Assembly (NCBI GenBank): GCA_964507095.1
Contig: CAZDOS010000038.1
Location: 1-16,958, forward strand
Direction: 5' to 3'
DNA: 16,958 nucleotides
Source: RGIG3102 sp964507095
GTDB taxonomy: Bacteria > Bacillota > Clostridia > Oscillospirales > Ruminococcaceae
Of the stretch, positions 6,580 to 13,035 are shown one piece after another. Under the pieces are notes generated by a model. The model was not told where the DNA came from. It made no database searches and saw nothing but the letters and a program-made list of their open reading frames with translations. Positions within the stretch are counted from its first letter, which is position 1, and every line of letters starts with the position of its first letter. The translations under genes and the position numbers were made by a program.

Positions 6580-7305
6580 TTAATCTCTTGATTTATCTAA
6601 GGTTTCCATATCCGGCAATTCATACGGAAAAACGGAGGTGACGTTAGTGTCATACTTTACTAATGTCCATGATTGAGCAATATTTTCGATTTTAACATTC
6701 AATCCCAATTCCTTGGAATAATAATATGTGTATCCTTTTTCATCTGTTCCGGTAACAGTATCTACAGTTCCCAAGCCCTCAATTTCAATACTTTCATGAT
6801 TGTCTGAATACTCATCTAATACAGTCCAAGGTCTGCCGAAAGAATAGTTTTGAGGGCTGGATGGATAATTACCGTCGAAATACCAATTATCCCAACCTTG
6901 GCCATAGTAATAGACATAAGAAGTCCAATTATACTCTCCCTGATAATGATAGTAATAGTATTGATTAGTTATCGCATTGTTGGTTCCATCCTTAATTACA
7001 CCATCTTCAATGCTGAATGGATAAACCAATATATTGTTGCCTCTCTTATACTCTTTTCTTAATTCACCGTCATTTGTATTCTTTTCATCTGTTTCCCAAA
7101 CCAAGTCAACATTTTCAGGCAATTTCATCCAGAGATTTGCTATCTTCTTATTCGGATCAGTTGTTTCTTCAATTATAGGATCGTTGTGTTCCACTGTGGT
7201 GTTGTCTTTTTCTTCTACGTTTTTTTCTCCGGTACTGTTTCCGCATCCGACGATTAGGAACATAGCAACTATTGCCAATATCCACAATAAAGCCTTTTTC
7301 TTCAT
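6580..7305 (-). CDS. Putative lipoprotein, Tyr/Asn/Trp-rich, unknown function
   Basis: A 241-residue protein with a lipoprotein signal peptide: MKKK, a hydrophobic stretch (residues 5-19) and lipobox LIVG-C with C21 as the lipidated cysteine. A charged, low-complexity linker follows (about 25-55, rich in E, N, T, D). The body (56-241) is rich in Y, N and W, for example NQYYYYHYQGEYNWTSYVYY, and suggests a beta-rich extracellular domain. I do not recognise the family. GGAG lies 8 bases before the ATG. The gene is visibly more AT-rich than the housekeeping genes on either side and lies inside the tmRNA-bounded island, which suggests transfer. Its transcript would run into the tmRNA fragment and stop at the terminator beyond it. 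Confidence 0.75.
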   Translation of the reverse strand: MKKKALLWILAIVAMFLIVGCGNSTGEKNVEEKDNTTVEHNDPIIEETTDPNKKIANLWMKLPENVDLVWETDEKNTNDGELRKEYKRGNNILVYPFSIEDGVIKDGTNNAITNQYYYYHYQGEYNWTSYVYYYGQGWDNWYFDGNYPSSPQNYSFGRPWTVLDEYSDNHESIEIEGLGTVDTVTGTDEKGYTYYYSKELGLNVKIENIAQSWTLVKYDTNVTSVFPYELPDMETLDKSRD

Positions 7306-7334
7306 TTTTCCGCTCCTTCAGTTTATTCATTTAT

Positions 7335-7363
7335 ATTCTATCATACCGAGATTATCATTTTAA
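7335..7363 (-). promoter_or_regulatory. Promoter of the lipoprotein gene
   Basis: TAGAAT (7335-7340) with TG one base upstream (extended -10), a 17-base spacer and TTAAAA (7358-7363) as a moderate -35. Transcription would begin near 7328, about 23 bases before the ATG and upstream of its GGAG. Confidence 0.5.
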
Positions 7364-7598
7364 TAGTAAATCCTATTTATTTTATTAAATATATTTCTTT
7401 ATGTGTGTTGTGTCTTGATATTATTAATAGAAATAATAACCACATTACAAACTCTAAAACGGTGTTATATGCTTATATAGTTTTCCAAGTGGATCATATT
7501 CAGCAGATATTGAACCGGAGCTTTGATCTAATATTTTCCTTAAATGTCTTTTTTTGCGCTTCAATAATCTTTCTCTTAAGATCAGATTAATTGTAAAA

Positions 7599-7626
7599 CA
7601 AAAAAATCAATCCTTTAAGATTGATT
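7599..7626 (-). terminator. Intrinsic terminator of the Vat-like gene
   Basis: Perfect 8-base arms AATCAATC and GATTGATT (7605-7626) are followed by TTTTTTG on the minus strand, 55 bases after the acetyltransferase stop. Confidence 0.78.
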
Positions 7627-7681
7627 TAATGTGAATTCGAACATATCGAACCGTATTATCTAATTGTGGGACTATCGGGAC

Positions 7682-8335
7682 TTAAGTCGAACTATTATTC
7701 ATTCTTGCCGAAATCTCCTCCTTCACTGTTTCCAGATCACTGGAAGTCAGGAGAGGGATCAGTTGATTGATTTCCTCAATGCTTTTATCCCACCACTTAA
7801 AGATTTGCAAGAGCTGAATCAATTCATCATCAAAACGCTTGCGCGTTTCCCGGGCGGGATTTCCGACAACAATGGTGTATGGTGGAATATCGCTTCCTAC
7901 AACGCTGTTTGCACCGATGATTGCGCCGTCGCCAATGTGAACACCAGGCAGAATGACTGCATTTTGTCCAATCCACACGTCGTTTCCGATGACCGTATCG
8001 CCTTTGAGCGGCATATCGGAAGCAGCTGGAGGTTCCATCTCCCAGCCTTCCAAAGTATAGAAAGGAAAAGTGGAAACGGCATTCATTTGGTGGTTTGCAC
8101 CATTCATCACAAATTCGACGCCAGATGCAATCTGACAGAACTTTCCAATAATCAGTTTGTCGCCATTCCATTCGTAATGATGAGTAACATGGCTTTCAAA
8201 ATCTGAATCGGCGATATAAGTGAAATCACCAACAATAATATTCGGATTCTTTATAGTCGGCTTAACATAGATTTCTTTATCGTATCCGGCAATCGGATGT
8301 ATCGTGTTTGGATCTGGCTGCTTTCCGCTCTTCAT
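7682..8335 (-). CDS. Vat/CatB-type xenobiotic O-acetyltransferase (streptogramin A acetyltransferase-like)
   Basis: A 217-residue left-handed beta-helix (hexapeptide repeat) acetyltransferase. The order IIGKFCQIASGV, NGANHQM, PLKGDTVIGNDVWIG, PGVHIGDGAIIGANSVV, GNPARETRKRF and KWWD follows the Vat streptogramin A acetyltransferases and related CatB enzymes closely. The catalytic histidine is H82 in NGANH, with the same numbering I recall for Vat(D). Trimeric cytosolic enzymes of this type transfer acetyl from acetyl-CoA to a drug hydroxyl. Whether this one confers resistance is inference. I chose the ATG at 8335, which has AAAGAGG 6 bases upstream; an ATG at 8368 lies almost on the -10 element. 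The gene is inside the tmRNA-bounded island. Confidence 0.83.
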   Translation of the reverse strand: MKSGKQPDPNTIHPIAGYDKEIYVKPTIKNPNIIVGDFTYIADSDFESHVTHHYEWNGDKLIIGKFCQIASGVEFVMNGANHQMNAVSTFPFYTLEGWEMEPPAASDMPLKGDTVIGNDVWIGQNAVILPGVHIGDGAIIGANSVVGSDIPPYTIVVGNPARETRKRFDDELIQLLQIFKWWDKSIEEINQLIPLLTSSDLETVKEEISARMNNSST

Positions 8336-8591
8336 CGTTAACCTCTTTTCTACCCCGGATCTTTTCATTCATTATAGCGTCCAGATATAAATAAATCTAC
8401 CTGCGCCAGATTTTTATTTTGACCGCAGGTTGTCGGATCATCTGTCCGAGGTCGCCGCCCGCAGCAAAGGAAGGATTATGCGAAAAGCAGTAATCCTCGT
8501 TTCCCTTAAATGAAAAGAACCCTGGAACAATGCGGTAAAACCATTTGTGTTGATTCACACGAACACCCCAGCGACAGGACTGCAGAAAATA
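8336..8591. other. Leader and spacer between ssrA terminator and Vat-like gene
   Basis: Contains the promoter of the Vat-like gene and about 190 bases with no reading frame I can support. It has short hairpins (for example GGATTA with TAATCC near 8471-8494, TCGGA with TCCGA near 8433-8449). I looked for a T-box or a peptide-coding attenuator and saw none; the leader from the -10 to the start codon is too short for one. Confidence 0.45.
8371..8399 (-). promoter_or_regulatory. Promoter of the Vat-like gene
   Basis: A consensus -10 TATAAT (8371-8376) with a weak -35 TAGATT at a 17-base spacer. Transcription would start near 8364, just before or within the upstream ATG at 8368, leaving the ATG at 8335 with its ribosome binding site as the usable start. 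Confidence 0.5.
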
Positions 8592-8647
8592 ATAAAAAAG
8601 CCCTCGCCCGACACCTTGTTTTTAGACAAGGGTTCGAGTAAGGACTT
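8592..8647 (-). terminator. Intrinsic terminator of ssrA
   Basis: A long imperfect hairpin begins directly after the tmRNA CCA: AAGTCC pairs with GGGCTT, CTCG with CGAG and CCTTGT with ACAAGG, followed by TTTTTTATT. It differs completely from the terminator behind the truncated tmRNA copy. Confidence 0.75.
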
Positions 8648-8649
8648 TT

Positions 8650-8994
8650 TGGTGGAGGCGACGGGAGTTGAACCCGTGTCCGAAAAACTATTCATACCAG
8701 TATCTACAGGTTTAGTTCATCTACATCATTCCCTCTGCCGTAGGCCGATAAACAAGCCACGGCTTCAGTAGCTTCATAAGGTCATGATACATCTCAAAGC
8801 TTTGACGTATTCACGTTCTCTATCTGCATCACGCCTGGGTCCGGCCCGATAGAAAAACCGGTCAGACGGCTACTTAATTAAGCAGCTACTAATGTGTTAC
8901 GATTAGCGTTTATTTTTGCGAAGCTTTTTAAGTGGGTCCTCACCACTACCTGCTGCTCTCACTTCAAATTCCCCGTCGAAGCCATTACGCCCCC
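8650..8994 (-). ncRNA. ssrA: tmRNA (transfer-messenger RNA), complete
   Basis: A 345-base one-piece tmRNA. The 5' end GGGGGCGTAATGGCTTCGAC and the 3' end with the T arm CGGGTTCAACTCCCG, GCCTCC and encoded CCA form the tRNA-like domain. The 7-base acceptor stem has a G3-U pair, the identity mark for alanyl-tRNA synthetase. A tag frame follows the first pseudoknot region and ends at tandem in-frame stops. With SmpB it enters ribosomes stalled on broken mRNA, tags the peptide for proteolysis and frees the ribosome. It is 43 bases downstream of the 632-residue protein gene, has its own promoter and terminator, and lies in the same transcription direction as smpB, with two accessory genes between them. 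Confidence 0.96.
8878..8919 (-). other. tmRNA tag-peptide reading frame (AKINANRNTLVAA)
   Basis: The frame starts at the resume codon GCA (8919), runs 13 codons and stops at TAA, with a second TAA one base out of frame nearby. It encodes AKINANRNTLVAA. The hydrophobic LVAA end is close to the usual LAA/ALAA degron read by ClpXP. The resume codon being alanine GCA is typical. Confidence 0.88.
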
Positions 8995-9012
8995 GTATTT
9001 CGAGCAAAGCGT

Positions 9013-9041
9013 ATTATATACCAGTATTAAAGAAAAATCAA
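9013..9041 (-). promoter_or_regulatory. Promoter of ssrA, overlapping the upstream gene's stop
   Basis: TTGATT (9036-9041), a 17-base spacer and TATAAT (9013-9018) make a strong sigma-A promoter. The -35 covers the TGA stop (9038-9040) of the 632-residue protein gene. Transcription would start near 9006, leaving a leader of about 12 bases for RNase P to remove. Confidence 0.85.
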
Positions 9042-10936
9042 TTGATTTCGAGAGGTATCACCTTGACAGGATATCCCGTTCTGTCAGCAACCATCCTCAG
9101 ATTACCCGAATTGTAGTTAACTGCTCTGTAGGCTGCAGCGAAGTTTCTGAACTGCAGGAACAGTATATCGTCATGAATATTGAATAATTCAGGCGTGTTT
9201 TCATCATTTCGATTGCTGTAATACTGAGCAATGATACTTCCGGTGCTTTCCTTATCCATGGGAGGGTTGCCTCTGCTTGGCATGAAGGTATTCAGATATA
9301 GATCAGTGACAGTATGAACATCAAAGCCGGTGATATATTCGATCCTGTCGTATATCTGATCAAGCATTGTCATGTATTTCGGCATCAGCATGACCTTTTT
9401 CTCTTTGAGATATACCTTTGCTCCCTGCAAGGAGACGCTCGATTTATCGCAAATGTCGTAAATCAGCTTTTTGACTTCTTCTTCCGTCAATGACCCATCA
9501 TTTAGAACGCTGACATCATGCGGAATTATCGACTCTTTCACACCATCATAGGACTCGATCGAAAATTCAATCCTGTCTCCCAGTTCCAAGTATGGCATTC
9601 CATCAATAATACTAAGGCTGAATGTATCATTGTCAATGTCAGAATCCAATAGTCTGACGAACAGTATATTCTTATCGGTATTTATCCGTATTATCTCAGC
9701 TGAGAATCTTTGAGCTTTGATCATCTCTCCCGGATTCTTTATGAGTCTTTTGACCGGAAAAAACAATTTAAGAAAGTTTTTGGGATTTATCCAGCATTTA
9801 ATTGGGCTGTTCAGGTAGACAATTGTAACATTTGTCTTATCACTTCGCTTCTGAACGAAACTGTCCCAGGCTTCCCTTCTGTATCTTTGCGCATCATATT
9901 TGGAGATATACATCATATGGAACAGTCTGATATTCTGATATCCGCTTTCAAGTCTGTAGGGGTTTACCGGTTTTGAAAGCTCAAGAAATACCGAAAGACA
10001 AGGCGAATCCGCTTCAAGCAGCCGAATAAACGGTCTCATGAATGCCTGCTGTACAAGCTCGGACCTGTCATTAAGATCTATCTCAATATCCGGAAGGTAG
10101 AATGATCTCATCTCGCCCTCAGATATTTCCGGGTCTATGACTACAGCGTATGCAAAGAGCAGATAAAAGGCCATACTTTTCAGATCATTTCCGGCCTCCC
10201 GTGGCAGAAATCCCCTAAGCAGCTCCAGCTTCTCTTCCTTTGGGATATCTGTCATGTCCAGGATCTTGGACAGCAGTATCATCGATCTGATGTTGGGACC
10301 ATCTCTGAGCTGTTCAACCAGCCTGTATATCTCTATCCCGCAAAAGCTCTCAAAAGGAACATCTTCAAATATAGTCACAAAATATCTGACAAGTCGACCA
10401 AAATATACCTTGTTTGCTTTTTCGAGAAGATCCGTGACGGTATCCTTGCATTGCCGTGCATAATAGACGTCATTTATCCTGTACAGTCTGGCAATTGATG
10501 AATAAGTCCTCAATGATGTCTTTACTTTGGTAGCGGCCACTTTAATAAGATATACCAGACTCTTTTGCAGGTCGTCTGCGCTTTCCAGCCTGATCAGGTA
10601 ATCGTCAAGAGAGTCTACCGCAGAAAGCATTCTGCGAACCCACGCAGTATTCTCCAGAATTATGGCTGCCCGGAAGTGCGATTGCTTCATAATGGAGTCT
10701 GAACTAAAATCATTGACGATTTCTTCAAGATCATGACTTATATCCCGAGATATCTTTCCGGATAACCTGATATATACCATTGCCGCGATATAATGGTCTC
10801 TGTCCACAAGGTACCTCATTGCATCACGGACATCTTCGCCCTTTCTGACGCACATAAAGAACAGACGTTCCAGCCTTGCGGCCAGAAGTCCGTCTTCAAT
10901 ATTAAAGTCTACCTTGCGAATCAGTTCATCGATCAT
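9038..10936 (-). CDS. Unknown 632-residue partner of the HEPN-NACHT protein, candidate sensor
   Basis: I do not recognise this family. Residues 1-350 are helical and solenoid-like (repeated pattern of aliphatic helices of about 30-40 residues). Residues 365-400 are more hydrophobic (YLNSPIKCWINP, LKLFFPVKRL). Residues about 402-475 look like an OB/S1-type barrel: PGEMIKAQRFSAEIIRIN, NILFVRLL, YLELGDRIEFSIESYDG. Two C-terminal stretches resemble each other and KH-type RNA-binding folds: 502-545 with YDRIEYITGFDV and 588-628 with NLRMVADRTGYPVKV; a GxxG loop is not evident. No signal peptide or membrane anchor is seen. The ATG at 10936 is 2 bases after the stop of the NACHT gene and has no strong ribosome binding site, so it is probably translated by coupling. 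The pair would be a split NLR: NTPase and effector in one chain, sensor in the other. Confidence 0.8.
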   Translation of the reverse strand: MIDELIRKVDFNIEDGLLAARLERLFFMCVRKGEDVRDAMRYLVDRDHYIAAMVYIRLSGKISRDISHDLEEIVNDFSSDSIMKQSHFRAAIILENTAWVRRMLSAVDSLDDYLIRLESADDLQKSLVYLIKVAATKVKTSLRTYSSIARLYRINDVYYARQCKDTVTDLLEKANKVYFGRLVRYFVTIFEDVPFESFCGIEIYRLVEQLRDGPNIRSMILLSKILDMTDIPKEEKLELLRGFLPREAGNDLKSMAFYLLFAYAVVIDPEISEGEMRSFYLPDIEIDLNDRSELVQQAFMRPFIRLLEADSPCLSVFLELSKPVNPYRLESGYQNIRLFHMMYISKYDAQRYRREAWDSFVQKRSDKTNVTIVYLNSPIKCWINPKNFLKLFFPVKRLIKNPGEMIKAQRFSAEIIRINTDKNILFVRLLDSDIDNDTFSLSIIDGMPYLELGDRIEFSIESYDGVKESIIPHDVSVLNDGSLTEEEVKKLIYDICDKSSVSLQGAKVYLKEKKVMLMPKYMTMLDQIYDRIEYITGFDVHTVTDLYLNTFMPSRGNPPMDKESTGSIIAQYYSNRNDENTPELFNIHDDILFLQFRNFAAAYRAVNYNSGNLRMVADRTGYPVKVIPLEIN

Positions 10937-10938
10937 CT

Positions 10939-12555
10939 TTATAACAGCTTCTCAAAACCTCTCATGCCGCCTTCTACCCAGAAGAAATTGAGGTAATCAC
11001 TATTCAGGAAAACGATATCATCCTGTTCCTTTGCCAAAAGACCCATGTCTATCATCAGCCTCATTACCGTATCGGTATCACATTTCTCGTATCCCAGTTC
11101 ATCCCTGGCTTTTCTCAGGATCATCTTCAGCTCGACTTCAGGCAGTCTGTTGTCTTTGGTGTTCAGCATTGCCACGCCGACAAGATCAAGGAAATCTCTC
11201 AGATAATGAGCATTGATGTCCTTCTTTTCGTCCATTTCTCTTTCAATGACGCTCTCAAGATAATCTCCGACATAATCATCAGGCAATTTGCCTTTGTAGC
11301 TCGTGACTTCGATCAGGTGCATGAGCTGCAGAGGAGTTCTTATCGTTGCAAAATAGCCCGGATTAGTATGAATGGTATCAACAAGAGTCTTAAGAGCAGT
11401 CTGATCCTTGGTATTCCTCTTTAGGAATTCCTCTTTCTGCCGTACTGTCAGCGGGCTGAGATGTATCTTTCTTGAGTCTTTCAGAAGAATTATCTCGCTT
11501 CTTACAACGCTTCTGTCAGAAACAAAGTACTTATGCTTCGTATTCTTTCTTATATAGCTTTCGAGATATACCGCGAATTTGGATTTTATGTCGGTATTGA
11601 GTATCTCATTGAACCCATCAAGGAAAACTGCAAGCTTGAAGCCATTTGCAAGCTTGGTGAACTCTTCTCCGGTTATTCCGATCCGTCCCGCCAGCATTCC
11701 CTCGATGCTGAATGATGTATTTGAAAGCTTCTTCAGCTCGAAGTATACAGGTACATAGGTATCCTTATCAGGTGAAAACTCTGTAGCGGTCAGATATGCC
11801 ATCTCCTGCATAATAGTCGTCTTTCCGCAACCTGCCTCGCCTGTCACCATGAGTGTATTGGAATTCTTCAACACATCCCTGACCTTAAGCTCTTTTGATC
11901 CGTCACTCCAGACGAGATCGACAAACCCAAAGCCTTCATTGACCTTATTCCTGTGTTCTTCCTTGATGCTGTTTATATATGCATTCAGATCAAAGGTCTT
12001 TTTTACCTCAGCCTTTCTGTATATGGAGGTGATTACCTGAGAATACCTGCTGGCAATATCGAGATATACCACCATTATCTCCGAAATGGCCTTGAAAACT
12101 TCAAACTGATCCAAAGCCGTGAAATAATGAGAATCCTTGTTTCTGTAACTGTACACGGAAGTGTACCGGTCTTTATATCTGAACGTTATATGATCCGGTT
12201 TGCCGGAATCAATATTGTAGCTTCCGGGGACTATGTCAAGTCCATCGGTAAGGATCGGCGCCAGAGTCCATTTCCTGCTCCGCTCCTTTTCAGGGTCGAC
12301 AAGAAAAAGGACATAATGAGCAAAACCTTCTATCTTTGAAAAGACCGCAAGATCATTCTCAAGTTTAGTCAGGTCACCTTCATTTGACATTTCCTCGATC
12401 ATTGAAGGCAAACGCTCACTAACACCTGCAAACTCTTCTCTGTCTGTATTTATCTCGGTAATAAATTCAAAGACTCTGATCGCACTGTCAGCATTGCCGG
12501 TATAGATGCCGTTAATTCTTTTCTTGATCCATTGTTTTGCTTTATCAGATAGCAT
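10939..12555 (-). CDS. HEPN-NACHT STAND NTPase (NLR-like)
   Basis: A 538-residue STAND ATPase. The NACHT core has Walker A GEAGCGKT (239-246), Walker B FLDGFNEI (311-318) with N316 where many NACHTs have D, and a sensor motif FVSDRS (344-349). A winged-helix-like region starts at HLSPLTVRQKEEFL (365-378), followed by NPGYFATIRTPLQLMHLIE. The N-terminal 190 residues are helical and contain R138-N139-x3-H143, the RxxxxH motif of HEPN ribonucleases, followed by the expected long helix. Bacterial NACHT proteins include antiphage systems in which ligand sensing activates an N-terminal effector. No LRR, TPR or other sensor repeats follow; the chain ends shortly after the winged helix. AGAGGA, 11 bases before the ATG, lies in the last two codons of smpB, so translation is tied to smpB. 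Confidence 0.87.
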   Translation of the reverse strand: MLSDKAKQWIKKRINGIYTGNADSAIRVFEFITEINTDREEFAGVSERLPSMIEEMSNEGDLTKLENDLAVFSKIEGFAHYVLFLVDPEKERSRKWTLAPILTDGLDIVPGSYNIDSGKPDHITFRYKDRYTSVYSYRNKDSHYFTALDQFEVFKAISEIMVVYLDIASRYSQVITSIYRKAEVKKTFDLNAYINSIKEEHRNKVNEGFGFVDLVWSDGSKELKVRDVLKNSNTLMVTGEAGCGKTTIMQEMAYLTATEFSPDKDTYVPVYFELKKLSNTSFSIEGMLAGRIGITGEEFTKLANGFKLAVFLDGFNEILNTDIKSKFAVYLESYIRKNTKHKYFVSDRSVVRSEIILLKDSRKIHLSPLTVRQKEEFLKRNTKDQTALKTLVDTIHTNPGYFATIRTPLQLMHLIEVTSYKGKLPDDYVGDYLESVIEREMDEKKDINAHYLRDFLDLVGVAMLNTKDNRLPEVELKMILRKARDELGYEKCDTDTVMRLMIDMGLLAKEQDDIVFLNSDYLNFFWVEGGMRGFEKLL

Positions 12556-12563
12556 TGAAGTTA

Positions 12564-13013
12564 TTATCCTCTTGATTTGATGGCTCTGTCGATATCTCTT
12601 CCGGCTGCTTTCTTTGCATCAGTCTCTCTTTTATCGTAAAGCTTTTTACCTTTACACAGTCCAAGCTCTATTTTTACATGCTGTTTGTTGAAATATACCG
12701 ACAGAGGAATAAGCGTCAGTCCGTCCTGCTTGATTCTTCCTGCCAGCTTGTCTATCTCTTTCCTGTGAAGAAGCAGTTTTCTGTCCCTGAAGGGATCTCG
12801 GTTGAATATGTTGCCTTTTTCGTACGGACTGATGTGCATTCCATACACAAATACCTCTCCGTTCGAAATGTCTGCCCAGGCTCCCTTCAGGTTAACGCCG
12901 CCGTTCCTGATGCTTTTAATCTCAGTACCGAACAGCTCTATGCCCGCTTCATATGTCTCAAGGACAAAGTATTCATGCCTTGCCTGTCTGTTTACTGTAA
13001 CTGTCTGTCCCAT
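12564..13013 (-). CDS. smpB: SsrA-binding protein SmpB
   Basis: A 149-residue protein of normal length that matches SmpB throughout: NRQARHEYFVLETYEAGIEL, GTEIKSIR, NLKGAW, the HISPYEKGN loop, RKLLLHRKEI and LIPLSVYF, and the basic C-terminal tail GKKLYDKRET...AAGRDIDRAIK that reads the mRNA channel. The OB-fold body binds the tRNA-like domain of tmRNA and brings it to stalled ribosomes. It starts 22 bases after the tmcAL stop with a modest AGAGAAAAG ribosome binding site and is followed after 8 bases by the HEPN-NACHT gene. In many Firmicutes smpB and ssrA are neighbours; here about 3.6 kb of accessory genes separates them. Confidence 0.97.
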   Translation of the reverse strand: MGQTVTVNRQARHEYFVLETYEAGIELFGTEIKSIRNGGVNLKGAWADISNGEVFVYGMHISPYEKGNIFNRDPFRDRKLLLHRKEIDKLAGRIKQDGLTLIPLSVYFNKQHVKIELGLCKGKKLYDKRETDAKKAAGRDIDRAIKSRG

Positions 13014-13035
13014 CTATCTTTTCTCTGTCTTTATT

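Larger units (their letters stand above)
7306..7681. other. Gap between lipoprotein and Vat-like genes (376 bases)
   Basis: AT-rich stretch with the lipoprotein promoter at its left end and the terminator of the Vat-like gene at its right end. Between them, about 7454-7600 on the minus strand holds an open frame of some 45 codons ending GSISAEYDPLGKLYKHITPF, without a start codon or ribosome binding site. It may be the tail of a decayed gene. I see no RNA gene here. Confidence 0.5.

Noticed and set aside
7405..7590. Plus-strand 61-codon frame in the island gap
   Set aside because: No ribosome binding site, composition unlike a protein, and it overlaps the terminator side of the opposite-strand genes.
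7830..8171. Alternative frames inside the Vat-like gene and similar antisense frames inside smpB, tmcAL and the NACHT gene
   Set aside because: They lie wholly within well-supported genes, lack ribosome binding sites and have no recognisable protein features.
8400..8591. Riboswitch, T-box or leader-peptide attenuator upstream of the Vat-like gene
   Set aside because: The promoter is only about 35 bases before the start codon, so this DNA is not transcribed as its leader, and no T-box motif or short coding frame with a ribosome binding site is visible.
8547..8771. Plus-strand reading frame over the 3' end of ssrA
   Set aside because: Same artefact as at the truncated copy; there is no ribosome binding site, and it is antisense to the ssrA terminator and T arm.
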